A stretch of 64,000 nt of DNA from Lewinellaceae bacterium (GTDB lineage Bacteria; Bacteroidota; Bacteroidia; Chitinophagales; Saprospiraceae): assembly GCA_020636135.1 (NCBI GenBank), contig JACJYK010000001.1, positions 2,652,501 to 2,716,500 of the forward strand. Direction: 5' to 3'. Below the pieces are notes generated by a model. That model searched no databases and was not told the origin of the DNA. It saw only the letters and a program-made list of their open reading frames with translations. Both the position numbers and the translations under genes were made by a program. Positions 16,854-26,370 of this stretch are shown here, one piece after another; within the stretch, counting starts at the first letter, position 1, and every line of letters begins with the position of its first letter.

Positions 16854-18740
16854 ATGATAAACTGCCGAACATTCCGTTCCGGATACATGACCCTCTTGTG
16901 GATATTAAACTTCATAATCCAGGCTTCGGCCCAGGATTCGGTATCCATAGAACAAATCCGGCATCTATCCGGCCATCCCCGATTATTACTGCTGGCCGGA
17001 GAAGAAAATAACATCAGAGACCGTCTGTCGATGGATTCAACCTGGCAGGATGTCCACCAGACCATCCTCGCCGAATGCGAAACAATAATGTCCCAGTCAC
17101 CGGTCGAACGAATCCAGATCGGCCGCCGTCTCCTCGACAAATCCCGGACTTGCCTCCAGCGAACTTTCTTTCTAAGTTATGCCTACCGCATCACGGGTGA
17201 ACGAGACTATGCAGAAAGGGCGAAGCAGGAAATCCTGCAGGTATGCGGGTTCTCCGACTGGAACCCTTCCCACTTCCTTGATGTGGCAGAAATGACCTTA
17301 GCCGTGGCGGTGGGGTACGATTGGTTGTTTGATTTCTTATCATCCGAAGACCGGGCAGTAATTCGGCAGGCCATCAGTGAGAAAGGGATCCGGCCATCTT
17401 TTGATCCGGAATACAATTGGTTTTTAACGTCCAACCATAACTGGAATCAGGTGTGCAATGCCGGAATGCTCTTTGGCGCCCTGGCAATCGCCGAAGATGA
17501 CCCTGAACTTGCGTTACAAGTCACCAACCGGGCCATCCGAACCGTCAAACTAGCCATGAACGCGTATGGCCCGGATGGAGCGTATCCGGAAGGCTATGCT
17601 TATTGGGATTACGGTACCAGCTTTAACGTATTATTGGTCAATTGTTTAGAAAAGCTATTTTCAACAGATTTCAACCTGCTTAGCATCCCGGGATTTTTAA
17701 ACACTGCAGGGTTTATGGAAAGCATGACCGGGCCAACCGGAAACTGTTTTAACTGGGGTGACAGCCGGCAGGCTGCCAGTCTCAGCCCGGCAATGTTCTG
17801 GTTTGCCCAAAAACGTTCAGACCCATCCATTCTGTGGGTTGAAAAACAATACTTGCAGGCAGGCCTATACCGGACGATGCGTCATGACCGCCTTTTGCCT
17901 GCACTTATCCTGTGGGGCTATCCGGTGCAGATTGAGCAAGTTATGCCTCCACCGGATCTTTGCTGGTCTGGCCAGGGAGAAAACCCAGTCTGTCTGATGC
18001 GCACCTCATGGAGCACCTCTGATGCCATCTATGTGGGCTTAAAGGCAGGTTCTCCTCAGGTCAATCATGCTCATATGGATGTAGGCTCCTTCATTGTCGA
18101 AGCCAATGGTGTCCGTTGGGCATCGGACCTGGGAATGCAGAATTACGAATCACTGGAATCCAAAGGCATCGAATTGTGGGGCCGCTCGCAGGATGCTCAG
18201 CGATGGACCATCAAGCGTCTGAATAATTTTGTACATAACACCTGGACCTTTTCCGGCAGCTTGCAGCGTGTGAATGGCTATGCGCGTATCGAACGCTCCT
18301 CCTGTAATCCGGATCATCTGTACGCCATAACGGATCTCAGTACATTGTATTCGGATCAGGTCCGGTCGGTTTGGCGGGGAATTGCCATCAAAGATCAATC
18401 CTCGGTAATGGTCCAGGATGAGGTATACAACGGTGATCATCCTACGGTAATGCGCTGGACGATGCTTACAACATGTCAGGTGAAAGCAACGGCAGACGGC
18501 CTGGACCTTGAAAAAGATGGCAAACGCCTCCGCCTGATCGCTCATGGTCCCGTCAAAATCAACTGGCAAACCTGGAGTACCGAGCCAACCACGGACTACG
18601 ACGAAGCCAACTCAGGAACGATCCTGGTGGGGTTTGAATACCTGGCAAATCCAGGAGAAAAGGCCAGTTTCCAGGTATTGTTTCTGTCGGAGAATAGTCA
18701 GGGTTCATTTGACGAAGTACCACTGGAAGCCTGGAAATAA
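16854..18740 (+). CDS. Secreted heparinase II/III-like polysaccharide lyase
   Basis: 628 residues with a signal peptide ending near QASAQ. An alpha/alpha toroid (about 60-370) contains TSNHNWNQVCNAGM and YPEGYAYWDYGT, and a beta-sandwich domain contains VNHAHMDVGSF, a Tyr/His-type catalytic region of heparinase II/III enzymes. These cleave uronic-acid glycans such as heparin, alginate or related polymers by beta-elimination. Substrate cannot be set from sequence. The gene begins 9 bp after mscS, perhaps by read-through only. The nearest helper genes are a T9SS protein and a GH65 enzyme. Confidence 0.83.
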   Translation: MINCRTFRSGYMTLLWILNFIIQASAQDSVSIEQIRHLSGHPRLLLLAGEENNIRDRLSMDSTWQDVHQTILAECETIMSQSPVERIQIGRRLLDKSRTCLQRTFFLSYAYRITGERDYAERAKQEILQVCGFSDWNPSHFLDVAEMTLAVAVGYDWLFDFLSSEDRAVIRQAISEKGIRPSFDPEYNWFLTSNHNWNQVCNAGMLFGALAIAEDDPELALQVTNRAIRTVKLAMNAYGPDGAYPEGYAYWDYGTSFNVLLVNCLEKLFSTDFNLLSIPGFLNTAGFMESMTGPTGNCFNWGDSRQAASLSPAMFWFAQKRSDPSILWVEKQYLQAGLYRTMRHDRLLPALILWGYPVQIEQVMPPPDLCWSGQGENPVCLMRTSWSTSDAIYVGLKAGSPQVNHAHMDVGSFIVEANGVRWASDLGMQNYESLESKGIELWGRSQDAQRWTIKRLNNFVHNTWTFSGSLQRVNGYARIERSSCNPDHLYAITDLSTLYSDQVRSVWRGIAIKDQSSVMVQDEVYNGDHPTVMRWTMLTTCQVKATADGLDLEKDGKRLRLIAHGPVKINWQTWSTEPTTDYDEANSGTILVGFEYLANPGEKASFQVLFLSENSQGSFDEVPLEAWK

Positions 18741-18782
18741 GGTGACTTGACTGCTTTTAACAAGTCATTTAAATTAGAAACG

Positions 18783-18790
18783 TAACTTTG
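18783..18790 (+). promoter_or_regulatory. Bacteroidota -7 box before the T9SS-type protein
   Basis: TAACTTTG fits TAnnTTTG exactly, 42 bp downstream of the lyase stop codon and 69 bp upstream of the chosen ATG (18859). The -33 element is poor (TTTT at 18755-18758). Confidence 0.4.
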
Positions 18791-18858
18791 AATGGATTGC
18801 CTGATTGTATTCACTTCAGCTTAAACGACAGGGTATGCAACTAACTAAACCCCAATTG

Positions 18859-19491
18859 ATGACAAAATCAAACCTTCTGATCATAATGATGGGCTTGCTC
18901 ATTGCAGCACCTGCCTTTGGTCACGTGCATCTTAAATATCCGGAAGGAGGTGAACACTATATGGCTGGTGAACAAGTCATGATCCGTTGGGAAATCGAAA
19001 TTCCCCATGATCAGAAAGACTGGGACCTGTACTTTACAACAGATGGCGGCACCACCTGGAATACCATCATCGAAAACCTGCCGGTAACAGACACCAGTTA
19101 CCAGTGGGTCGTTCCGGGTGTATCAACCACTCATGCCAAAATCAAGGTCGTACAGGACAACAACACCGGCGACTATGAAGACAACAGCGGTGAATTTACG
19201 ATCGGGAATGCAACCGCCGCCCGCAATGACCTGTTGGAACGGAACTGGAAGATTTACCCCAATCCCTCCCATGGCGAAGATATCCACATTGTTGCGGCAC
19301 ATCCGGACCACCGTCAGTTACAATCGATTTATCTGGTTGATGAAGCTGGCAGAGAATTATGGAGAGGCAATGCAAGCGCCGAGGACTGGATCCTCCCGGT
19401 TCCGGCCCACGCCTCGGGAATTTATTTCCTGGTCGTCCGTTATCCCCGAGAAATCCGTCAACAGAAACTTACCATTGTTTCCAGTCAATAA
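18859..19491 (+). CDS. Secreted Ig-like protein with T9SS C-terminal domain
   Basis: 210 residues from MTKSNLLIIMMGLL, a signal peptide ending near PAFG. An Ig-like domain (about 22-115) has YPEGGEHYMAGEQVMIRWE and DLYFTTDGGTTWN, as in Ser-Thr-rich/Kre9-type surface modules. The C-terminal 80 residues (NWKIYPNPSHGEDI to GIYFLVVRYP) form a type A T9SS sorting domain, so the protein should be exported through the outer membrane and anchored or released. In-frame ATGs at 18805 and 18835 are possible starts, but the signal peptide fits best at 18859. No enzymatic motif is seen. Confidence 0.8.
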   Translation: MTKSNLLIIMMGLLIAAPAFGHVHLKYPEGGEHYMAGEQVMIRWEIEIPHDQKDWDLYFTTDGGTTWNTIIENLPVTDTSYQWVVPGVSTTHAKIKVVQDNNTGDYEDNSGEFTIGNATAARNDLLERNWKIYPNPSHGEDIHIVAAHPDHRQLQSIYLVDEAGRELWRGNASAEDWILPVPAHASGIYFLVVRYPREIRQQKLTIVSSQ

Positions 19492-19500
19492 ATCGGCGCC

Positions 19501-21534
19501 TTATTTTGTACCGATCACTTTAAAAGTCCTGTTCTGAACCCCTACCCCGGTTATGGTCAGTTTTTTCCAGGCGGCAGGTAGTTTGCTATTGATCTGCCGG
19601 ATCCCCTCATCCGAAATTTCCAATCCGCCAAAACCCATCAGGACAGCCTGCAATACTCCGCCGGCACCGGTGCCGAAGTAAGGATTGGTTCCTCCTTTGG
19701 TTTCTGCAATGACGCGAAAAGGAGGATTCAGATTTGGCAAATAGGCTTCCTGAAACCACCTAAATGCATCCTCCCCATTACCCAAACGGGCATACAGAGT
19801 CGCAAATACGGCCTGAGTCATGGCCGGTGTCCCTGCATCCGGAACCTTTTGCTGGTAATATTCAAGATCTCTCAGGATGGCATCCGGAGCCGTGATTTCG
19901 TGTAGCGGATAAGCCAATAGGTTTACATCGGCTTGTTTGATGCCTTCTCCCTGGTAGTCTGCATGTTCCCTGGTGACTCCATCACGCAAAGTCAATATCG
20001 GTATGTTAGCTGCTACCTCCTCCCACCTGGGGTCGGCGACATAACCCAGTAATTTAGCAGCCATGGCAGCATAATGCAGGTTAGCTTTGGCAATGGCATT
20101 GGTAAATGCATTGTTATCCACATTTTCTGCCCATTCATCCGCAGCAACCACATTTTTGATGTCGTACTTCCCCTGATCATTGCGCTCTACCCTGCTAACC
20201 CAGAAAGCTGCCGTTTCAGACAGGATCGGCCAACCTTTGGTACGCAACCAGTCCTGATCCTGGGTCACGCAATAGTAAAGCCAGGCAGCATGAGCGACAC
20301 AACCGGTGATGTGGTGTTCGAAGGGGCCGCTCAATGCCCAGACGGGTGTCTCCTCAACCCCGGTCTCTGCACTTTCCCAGGGAAACATGGCTCCCTGGTA
20401 GCCATTGGCAAATGCATTACGACGTGCTGCCTCCAAACGTTGATACCGGTATTCGACCAACGATCTGGCGATCTCCGGATGCAGGACCAGCAAGGGTGGA
20501 TACATCCACAGCTCACTATCCCAAAATACATGGCCATTGTACCCCAGTCCACTCAATCCCATAGGTGATGGTGATAAGGCTGTTCCGGCCCTCGTAAAGG
20601 AATATAAATGATACAGCATGCTATGCACATCCTGCTGGCTCTGCGGATCCCCGTCGATCAGGATATCACTGGCCCACAATTCATCCCAGGCAGCTCGATG
20701 CAACTTCAATAGCCGGTCGTGTCCCTGGAGCTTTGCATAAATCGTCAGACGTTCCGCTTCATTCAGCGGGTCGTCATGGTGCGCAGAGGTAATCGACGTA
20801 CCGATGATGGAAAAACGGTATGTTTGACCCGCTGGGATCTTTTTATTGAATCGCATCAGGTGCCGGTTGTTATCCCACATCTCATGGATAACCCGGGGTT
20901 CCTCACCGTGTTTTTCTTCGAAGAGAAATGTATTCGAGGCACACATCAGCAGTTTACCAGTGGGGCTTTTGGCAGTTGAAGTCAACAGGCTGATCAGCAC
21001 GTGAGGCCGGTCAATTTCATTGTAATAATTTTCAACATCCCGCAGGGCATCCGGTGCTTCCATAACGCTGGACCCGGACAGGTCCAGATCTTGCTTGGCA
21101 TACACCTCCACATCCATTAGAACGGTATAGGGCATCTGTCGCAGGGCATAATAGGTGTAGGTGATTGCCGCCTTATCCCCCACACCAAGCGTGGTCCGAA
21201 ATGACGCTTCACGCATATCCAGCGTCTGTTTCATATCCTTGGTGGTGGAAGCAGAAACCTGCTGGCCATCGATCGCCAGTGACATGTTGAGTAAATTAAA
21301 ACTCCGCAAAAAATTACTGACCCTGCCACGACCGTAAAGATCATAAGCGCCAGCCAGAACGACGTCCTTAACCTGAAAAGGCTCGGGAGACGAAACAATG
21401 CCGATCATACCATTTGCAACCGTCACTCCATAATAATTTCCCGGGTCGGGGCTACCTGAAATTTGCCAGGGATCCTGGGCACAGAGACCTTCCAGGGTCA
21501 TCCAGATCAGCAGCATAAAAATCAGTCTATGCAT
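19501..21534 (-). CDS. Secreted glycoside hydrolase family 65 enzyme
   Basis: 677 residues with a signal peptide (cleavage near GLCAQ). An N-terminal beta-sandwich (about 25-270), a linker and an (alpha/alpha)6 barrel follow the GH65 order. Motifs: GYNGHVFWDSELWMYPPLL (about 331-349) and AADEWAENVDNNAFTN with Glu467 at the place of the general acid of maltose phosphorylases. GH65 contains phosphorylases and hydrolases of alpha-glucosides (trehalose, kojibiose, maltose). A secretion signal makes a hydrolase more likely than a phosphorylase, and the Flavobacterium homologue group includes a kojibiose hydrolase. Exact substrate unknown. The stop lies 9 bp from the convergent T9SS gene. Confidence 0.88.
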   Translation of the reverse strand: MHRLIFMLLIWMTLEGLCAQDPWQISGSPDPGNYYGVTVANGMIGIVSSPEPFQVKDVVLAGAYDLYGRGRVSNFLRSFNLLNMSLAIDGQQVSASTTKDMKQTLDMREASFRTTLGVGDKAAITYTYYALRQMPYTVLMDVEVYAKQDLDLSGSSVMEAPDALRDVENYYNEIDRPHVLISLLTSTAKSPTGKLLMCASNTFLFEEKHGEEPRVIHEMWDNNRHLMRFNKKIPAGQTYRFSIIGTSITSAHHDDPLNEAERLTIYAKLQGHDRLLKLHRAAWDELWASDILIDGDPQSQQDVHSMLYHLYSFTRAGTALSPSPMGLSGLGYNGHVFWDSELWMYPPLLVLHPEIARSLVEYRYQRLEAARRNAFANGYQGAMFPWESAETGVEETPVWALSGPFEHHITGCVAHAAWLYYCVTQDQDWLRTKGWPILSETAAFWVSRVERNDQGKYDIKNVVAADEWAENVDNNAFTNAIAKANLHYAAMAAKLLGYVADPRWEEVAANIPILTLRDGVTREHADYQGEGIKQADVNLLAYPLHEITAPDAILRDLEYYQQKVPDAGTPAMTQAVFATLYARLGNGEDAFRWFQEAYLPNLNPPFRVIAETKGGTNPYFGTGAGGVLQAVLMGFGGLEISDEGIRQINSKLPAAWKKLTITGVGVQNRTFKVIGTK

Positions 21535-21661
21535 GGTTCCACACTATTTATAAAACAGAAAGATATTAATCCCGGTACAAAATGTAATAATCTGGAGTTC
21601 AACACACCAGTAGGATGATGAAATTATTGCTTGCTTCGCGCTGAAATTTTACCTTTAAACC

Positions 21662-23971
21662 ATGCGCAAGGTATTTTTCATTGCTGGACTTACCGTCATA
21701 AGCCTCTTGTTTTATGTGACGGCGTGCCGTACGGATACAAACCAGATGGCTACCGGCACCATTGATTTCAATTATCAGGTCAGGCCCATCCTGTCGGACA
21801 AATGTTTTAAGTGTCATGGACCGGATGCCAATAAGCGTGAAGCCGGCTTGCGTCTGGACCTGAAGAATGCTGCCTTCGCGGAATTGCCGGAAGATTCCGG
21901 CAAATATGCGATCGTTCCCGGCAGTCTCGAGACCTCCGAACTCTACCACCGCATCATGACCGCGGACAGTGCAGAGATGATGCCCCCGCCGGAATCCAAT
22001 CTTGCATTGACCGAAGAAGAAAAAAAGATCCTTACCCGCTGGATTGAGCAGGGCGCCGTCTACAAACCGCACTGGGCATTTATCCCGCCAGAATCACCGG
22101 AAGTACCCGGCATGCTCGGAAACACCTGGGCTGTAAATGAAATCGATGACTTTGTGCTGGCTAAAATGCAGACGGTAAAGCTAAAACCCAATGATCAGGC
22201 TGATAAAGAACGCTTGCTGAAAAGAGTCTATTACGACCTGACCGGGCTACCACCGGATATCGCAGCCCAGAATGCTTTCCTGGCCGACGATTCTCCTGAT
22301 GCTTATGAACACGTGGTGGACCAGCTGCTGCAAAATCCCCATTATGGAGAAAAAATGGCTATGCACTGGCTTGATGTAGCGCGATATGCAGATTCGCATG
22401 GTTACCAGGACGACGGCCCCAGAACGATGTGGCCATGGCGAGACTGGGTTATTCATGCATTCAACGACAACTATCCCTACGATCAATTTGTCACCTGGCA
22501 GCTGGCGGGAGACCTGATGCCACATGCGACCAAAGAAATGATCCTGGCCACCGGATTTAACCGCAATCACAAGATTACCCAGGAAGGTGGCGTCATTGAT
22601 GAAGAATACCGGGTCGAATATGTAACCGACCGGACCAACACTTTTGGAAAAACGTTCCTTGCCCTTACCTATGAATGCGCGCATTGCCATGATCATAAGT
22701 ACGACCCCATCTCCATGGACAGTTATTATGGTACGTTCGCATTCTTCAATCAGGTCCCGGAGAAAGGATTGTACGGGGATATCTCTGCTAATTCGCTGGC
22801 AGACCCGCCCTACATGACCATCACCGCCGCAGACCGGGATTCGTTGCTTAATTTCATCGACAATCAGGATTCAGTAGATGTACGGGTGATGATCATGAAA
22901 GACTCCTCCGTAATCCGACCGACCTATATTCTGGAGCGTGGCGTCTACAGCGCACATGGCAAAGAAGTGGAGGTATCCACTCCCAGGGCCATCCTGCCCT
23001 TCGACACCCTGGCCTATCCTAAAAATCGCCTGGGACTCGCCGAATGGCTGTTTAATGACGACAATCCTTTGACTGCACGTGTTTTTGTCAACCGGATCTG
23101 GTCCCTATACTTCGGCAGGGGCCTGGTGAAGACCAGCGGTGACTTTGGCATGCAGGGTGAACTGCCTACTCATCCCGAACTGCTGGACTGGCTTGCTGTG
23201 GACTTTCGGACTCACGGATGGGACATCAAACGGCTGGTACGTCAAATGGTGTTATCCGCCACTTATCGGCAGTCCGCCCAAATCAGCAAAGAAGCACTGG
23301 CCACAGACCCGGAAAACATCTATTTATCACATGCGCCACGCATACGCTATGCCGCAGAACTGGTCCGTGATATGGTTTTGGCATCCGGAGGATTGCTCAA
23401 CGATAAGATTGGTGGCCCCAGTGTGAAAACGTATCAACCGGACGGAATCTGGGAAGCAGCAACCTCTGGCAGAGGTCCGTTGGCTACCTATGTCCAGGAC
23501 CATGGCGAATTGCTCTACCGGCGCGGTATGTATCAGTTTATCAAACGCACTGTGCCTCCGCCGGTCATGCTGACCTTTGACGCATCCAACCGCGATCAAT
23601 GTGAGGTACAGCGCATAAAGACCAATACACCGCTGCAGGCGCTGGTCATGCTCAATGATCCGCATGTGATAGAAGCATCCCGGGTAATGGCAGAGCGGTA
23701 TGTAACCCAAAATGAGCCTGTCGAAACCAGCCTGAGTGATGCCTTTCAGCGCATCGTTTGCCGGAAAGCAAAGGATAAGGAACTCACAGTTTTGAATGAA
23801 ATTTACCAGGAGCAGGTCAAGCGGTACCAGCAGGACTCAGCCGATGCAAAGGTATTTCTGGATAGCGGTGAGTACCCACATCTGGAAAATGCAGATCCTG
23901 CCCGCGTAGCTGCTATGATGGAAGCCATCCAAACGATTTACAACATGGAAGAGTCCATAACCAAAACCTGA
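21662..23971 (+). CDS. Planctomycete-type cytochrome c / DUF1549 / DUF1553 lipoprotein
   Basis: 769 residues. A lipoprotein signal (YVTAC, Cys22) is followed by one c-type haem motif CFKCH (Cys48, Cys51, His52). A DUF1549 domain (about 150-370) has HWLDVARYADSHGYQDD and YECAHCHDHKYDPIS, a second CxxCH. A DUF1553 domain (about 450-700) has NPLTARVFVNRIW and FGRGLVKTSGDFG. These proteins are usual in Planctomycetes and some Bacteroidota and pair with a DUF1501 protein, as here (5 bp gap). Biochemical role unproven; electron transfer during sugar or sulfated-glycan use has been proposed from context. At 769 residues it lacks the long insert common between the two domains. Confidence 0.9.
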   Translation: MRKVFFIAGLTVISLLFYVTACRTDTNQMATGTIDFNYQVRPILSDKCFKCHGPDANKREAGLRLDLKNAAFAELPEDSGKYAIVPGSLETSELYHRIMTADSAEMMPPPESNLALTEEEKKILTRWIEQGAVYKPHWAFIPPESPEVPGMLGNTWAVNEIDDFVLAKMQTVKLKPNDQADKERLLKRVYYDLTGLPPDIAAQNAFLADDSPDAYEHVVDQLLQNPHYGEKMAMHWLDVARYADSHGYQDDGPRTMWPWRDWVIHAFNDNYPYDQFVTWQLAGDLMPHATKEMILATGFNRNHKITQEGGVIDEEYRVEYVTDRTNTFGKTFLALTYECAHCHDHKYDPISMDSYYGTFAFFNQVPEKGLYGDISANSLADPPYMTITAADRDSLLNFIDNQDSVDVRVMIMKDSSVIRPTYILERGVYSAHGKEVEVSTPRAILPFDTLAYPKNRLGLAEWLFNDDNPLTARVFVNRIWSLYFGRGLVKTSGDFGMQGELPTHPELLDWLAVDFRTHGWDIKRLVRQMVLSATYRQSAQISKEALATDPENIYLSHAPRIRYAAELVRDMVLASGGLLNDKIGGPSVKTYQPDGIWEAATSGRGPLATYVQDHGELLYRRGMYQFIKRTVPPPVMLTFDASNRDQCEVQRIKTNTPLQALVMLNDPHVIEASRVMAERYVTQNEPVETSLSDAFQRIVCRKAKDKELTVLNEIYQEQVKRYQQDSADAKVFLDSGEYPHLENADPARVAAMMEAIQTIYNMEESITKT

Positions 23972-23976
23972 GCCTT

Positions 23977-25434
23977 ATGTCCAATCCATTTTTTGAAAAC
24001 CGGATGCAAGTCACCAGAAGGCATTTTCTGGGTCAGATGGGTGCCGGACTGGGCACCATCGCCCTGGGCTCGATCCTGCAGCCTAATTTAGCCAAACAGG
24101 CAGCTTCTCCAGTGGGAAGTATGGGTCTTGCGGGCATTCCCCATTTCGCCCCCAAGGCCAAACGGGTAATCTATCTTTTCCAGAATGGTGCTCCTTCACA
24201 GCTGGAGACCTTTGATTACAAACCATTGCTGAATAAAATGATCGGTGAAGATCTGCCGGAGTCGATCCGGCAAGGTCAGCGACTCACTGGTATGACAGCA
24301 AACCAAAGCCGGTTTCCACTGGTAGGATCCTATTTTAAATTCCAGCAATATGGTAACTCCGGTGCGTGGATCAGTGAACTCTTTCCGCATATGGCACAGG
24401 TGGTAGATGATCTTTGCATTATCAAGACCATGCACACCGATGCCATCAACCACGATCCGGCATTGACATTTATGCAAACCGGAGCTCAGCAAGGCAACCG
24501 TCCCAGCATGGGTGCCTGGCTAAGCTATGGATTGGGTAGTGAGAATGCCGACTTACCGGCCTTTTGTGTTTTACTTTCCCGTGGCAAAGGGAATGGTCAG
24601 GGTGTGTACTCCAAGCTCTGGACCAATGGATTTCTGGACAGCATCCATCAGGGCGTTCAGTTCAGCAGTGGTGAAGATCCCATATTATACCTGAACGACC
24701 CGAATGGCATGAACCGGGAAAGCCGCCGTTCCATGTTGGACAAGCTGAATGTCCTCAACAATATGACCTACGATGAATTTGGCGATCCGGAGATCCAGGC
24801 TAAAATCCAACAATACGAACTGGCCTACCGGATGCAAACCGCTGTACCGGAAATTACAGATATCAAAAAGGAACCGGACTACATCCTCCAGATGTACGGG
24901 CCGGATGCCCTGGTTCCCGGTACTTATGCGGCAAACTGTCTGCTGGCGCGTAAACTCTCCGAAGCCGGCGTTCGGTTTATACAGCTTTATCATCAGGGTT
25001 GGGATCAGCATGGCAACCTGCCGACAGAAATGCCGATGCAAGCAAAAGATGTGGACCAACCTACCGCCGCCCTTATTCGTGATCTGAAACAAAGAGGCCT
25101 GCTGGATGAGACGCTGGTGATCTGGGGAGGTGAATTTGGACGTACCAACTACTGCCAGGGCACATTAATGGCCAATAACTACGGTCGCGATCATCATCCG
25201 AGAGCCTATTCCATCTGGGTTGCCGGAGGAGGCATCAAACCGGGGATCGTTTATGGAGAAACCGATGACTTTGGCTACAATATCATCGAAAATCCGGTGG
25301 ACATCCATGACTTTCACGCCACGCTGCTGCGGTTACTGGGTATCGATCATGAACGCTTAACCTACAAACATCTGGGACGGCGGTACCGCCTGACTGACGT
25401 CTCCGGACAGGTGATCAATGGCATCATGGCATAA
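23977..25434 (+). CDS. DUF1501 family protein, Tat-exported
   Basis: 485 residues. N-terminal TRRHFLGQMGAGLGTIALG is a twin-arginine signal, so it is exported folded. The rest is DUF1501 (sulfatase/alkaline-phosphatase-like fold): FQNGAPSQLETFDYKP, KTMHTDAINHDPA, GWDQHGNLP, WGGEFGRTNY and GRDHHPRAYS place likely metal-binding Asp and His residues. It follows the DUF1549/DUF1553 gene by 5 bp and will be co-transcribed. The function of the pair is not established; a secreted metal-dependent hydrolase is plausible. Confidence 0.9.
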   Translation: MSNPFFENRMQVTRRHFLGQMGAGLGTIALGSILQPNLAKQAASPVGSMGLAGIPHFAPKAKRVIYLFQNGAPSQLETFDYKPLLNKMIGEDLPESIRQGQRLTGMTANQSRFPLVGSYFKFQQYGNSGAWISELFPHMAQVVDDLCIIKTMHTDAINHDPALTFMQTGAQQGNRPSMGAWLSYGLGSENADLPAFCVLLSRGKGNGQGVYSKLWTNGFLDSIHQGVQFSSGEDPILYLNDPNGMNRESRRSMLDKLNVLNNMTYDEFGDPEIQAKIQQYELAYRMQTAVPEITDIKKEPDYILQMYGPDALVPGTYAANCLLARKLSEAGVRFIQLYHQGWDQHGNLPTEMPMQAKDVDQPTAALIRDLKQRGLLDETLVIWGGEFGRTNYCQGTLMANNYGRDHHPRAYSIWVAGGGIKPGIVYGETDDFGYNIIENPVDIHDFHATLLRLLGIDHERLTYKHLGRRYRLTDVSGQVINGIMA

Positions 25435-25537
25435 AGTAGAGTTAATCTGTAACAGGCATTTGACCTAACCAACAATCCTCCATCGACATCATTGGAATGC
25501 GAGAATAGCATTACTTTCAGCCGCAACAATCAAAAGC

Positions 25538-26329
25538 ATGGTACGTATCCTGCCAATACCTCATGATGTAAACAGTTCTTACCTCCGTGGCACAGCCGGG
25601 GGACCGCCACGGATCCTTGCCCAGGAACATACCGGATCCGCTAATGTCTATGCAGAGGGCGGTCGCGCAATCCGCCTGAATGAGGACTACCGTGTATTAC
25701 CGGAAATTCAGGTATCTGGCCTGCAAGGCGATGAGGCTTTCACCGTAATCCGCGATCGCGTCCGTCATGAAATGACTCAGCCGGATGGATCGCTGTTCTG
25801 TTTCGGTGGGGACCATTCCATCACCTATCCGGTCCTGGCGGGTTATGCAGCAGTCCAGCAACCGGTACATGTGCTTCAGCTGGACGCCCATAGTGATCTG
25901 TATGCCAACCTGGATGGGAATCCTTACTCACACGCCAGTCCTTTTGCCAGACTCCTGGAACAAAATTTAATCGCCTCTCTGACACAGGTGGGCATCCGGT
26001 CACTTACTCCCCATCAGCGAGAACAGGCCGCCCGGTACCAGGTCCGAATCATTGAAATGAAAGAACTGAATCAACCGTGGATCCGCGATCTGAGGCATCC
26101 TCTGTATTTATCGCTGGATCTTGATGTATTGGACCCCGCATTCGCTCCAGGCATTTCGCACTATGAACCAGGGGGTATGAGCAGCCGGCAATTGCTGGAC
26201 ATTATCCAGGCGCTCCCCTCGCTGACAGGCGCTGATATGGTGGAATACAATCCTGACCGCGACATCCATGAAATGACCGCTATGGTCGGCTACCGGTTGA
26301 TGAAAGAGATTATTTGCAAACTGGTCTGA
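25538..26329 (+). CDS. Arginase/agmatinase family ureohydrolase
   Basis: 263 residues with all binuclear manganese motifs: GGDHS (His93), DAHSD (Asp116, His118, Asp120) and SLDLDVLDPAFAPG (Asp194, Asp196). The N-terminal SSYLRGTAGGP is the agmatinase-like loop. Members hydrolyse agmatine, arginine, guanidinobutyrate or formiminoglutamate to urea or formamide. The sequence is closest in style to agmatinase (SpeB), but no polyamine gene flanks it, so substrate is open. Cytoplasmic. It stands as a single gene. Confidence 0.88.
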   Translation: MVRILPIPHDVNSSYLRGTAGGPPRILAQEHTGSANVYAEGGRAIRLNEDYRVLPEIQVSGLQGDEAFTVIRDRVRHEMTQPDGSLFCFGGDHSITYPVLAGYAAVQQPVHVLQLDAHSDLYANLDGNPYSHASPFARLLEQNLIASLTQVGIRSLTPHQREQAARYQVRIIEMKELNQPWIRDLRHPLYLSLDLDVLDPAFAPGISHYEPGGMSSRQLLDIIQALPSLTGADMVEYNPDRDIHEMTAMVGYRLMKEIICKLV

Positions 26330-26370
26330 TCAAATGCCCGGAAAGCAGGTGATGATTTTCCAACAAAAGA

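Noticed and set aside
21650..21657. TACCTTTA as a -7 promoter box for the cytochrome/DUF1549 gene
   Set aside because: Only 4 bp separate it from the ATG, which would make the mRNA start inside the coding sequence; most likely chance.
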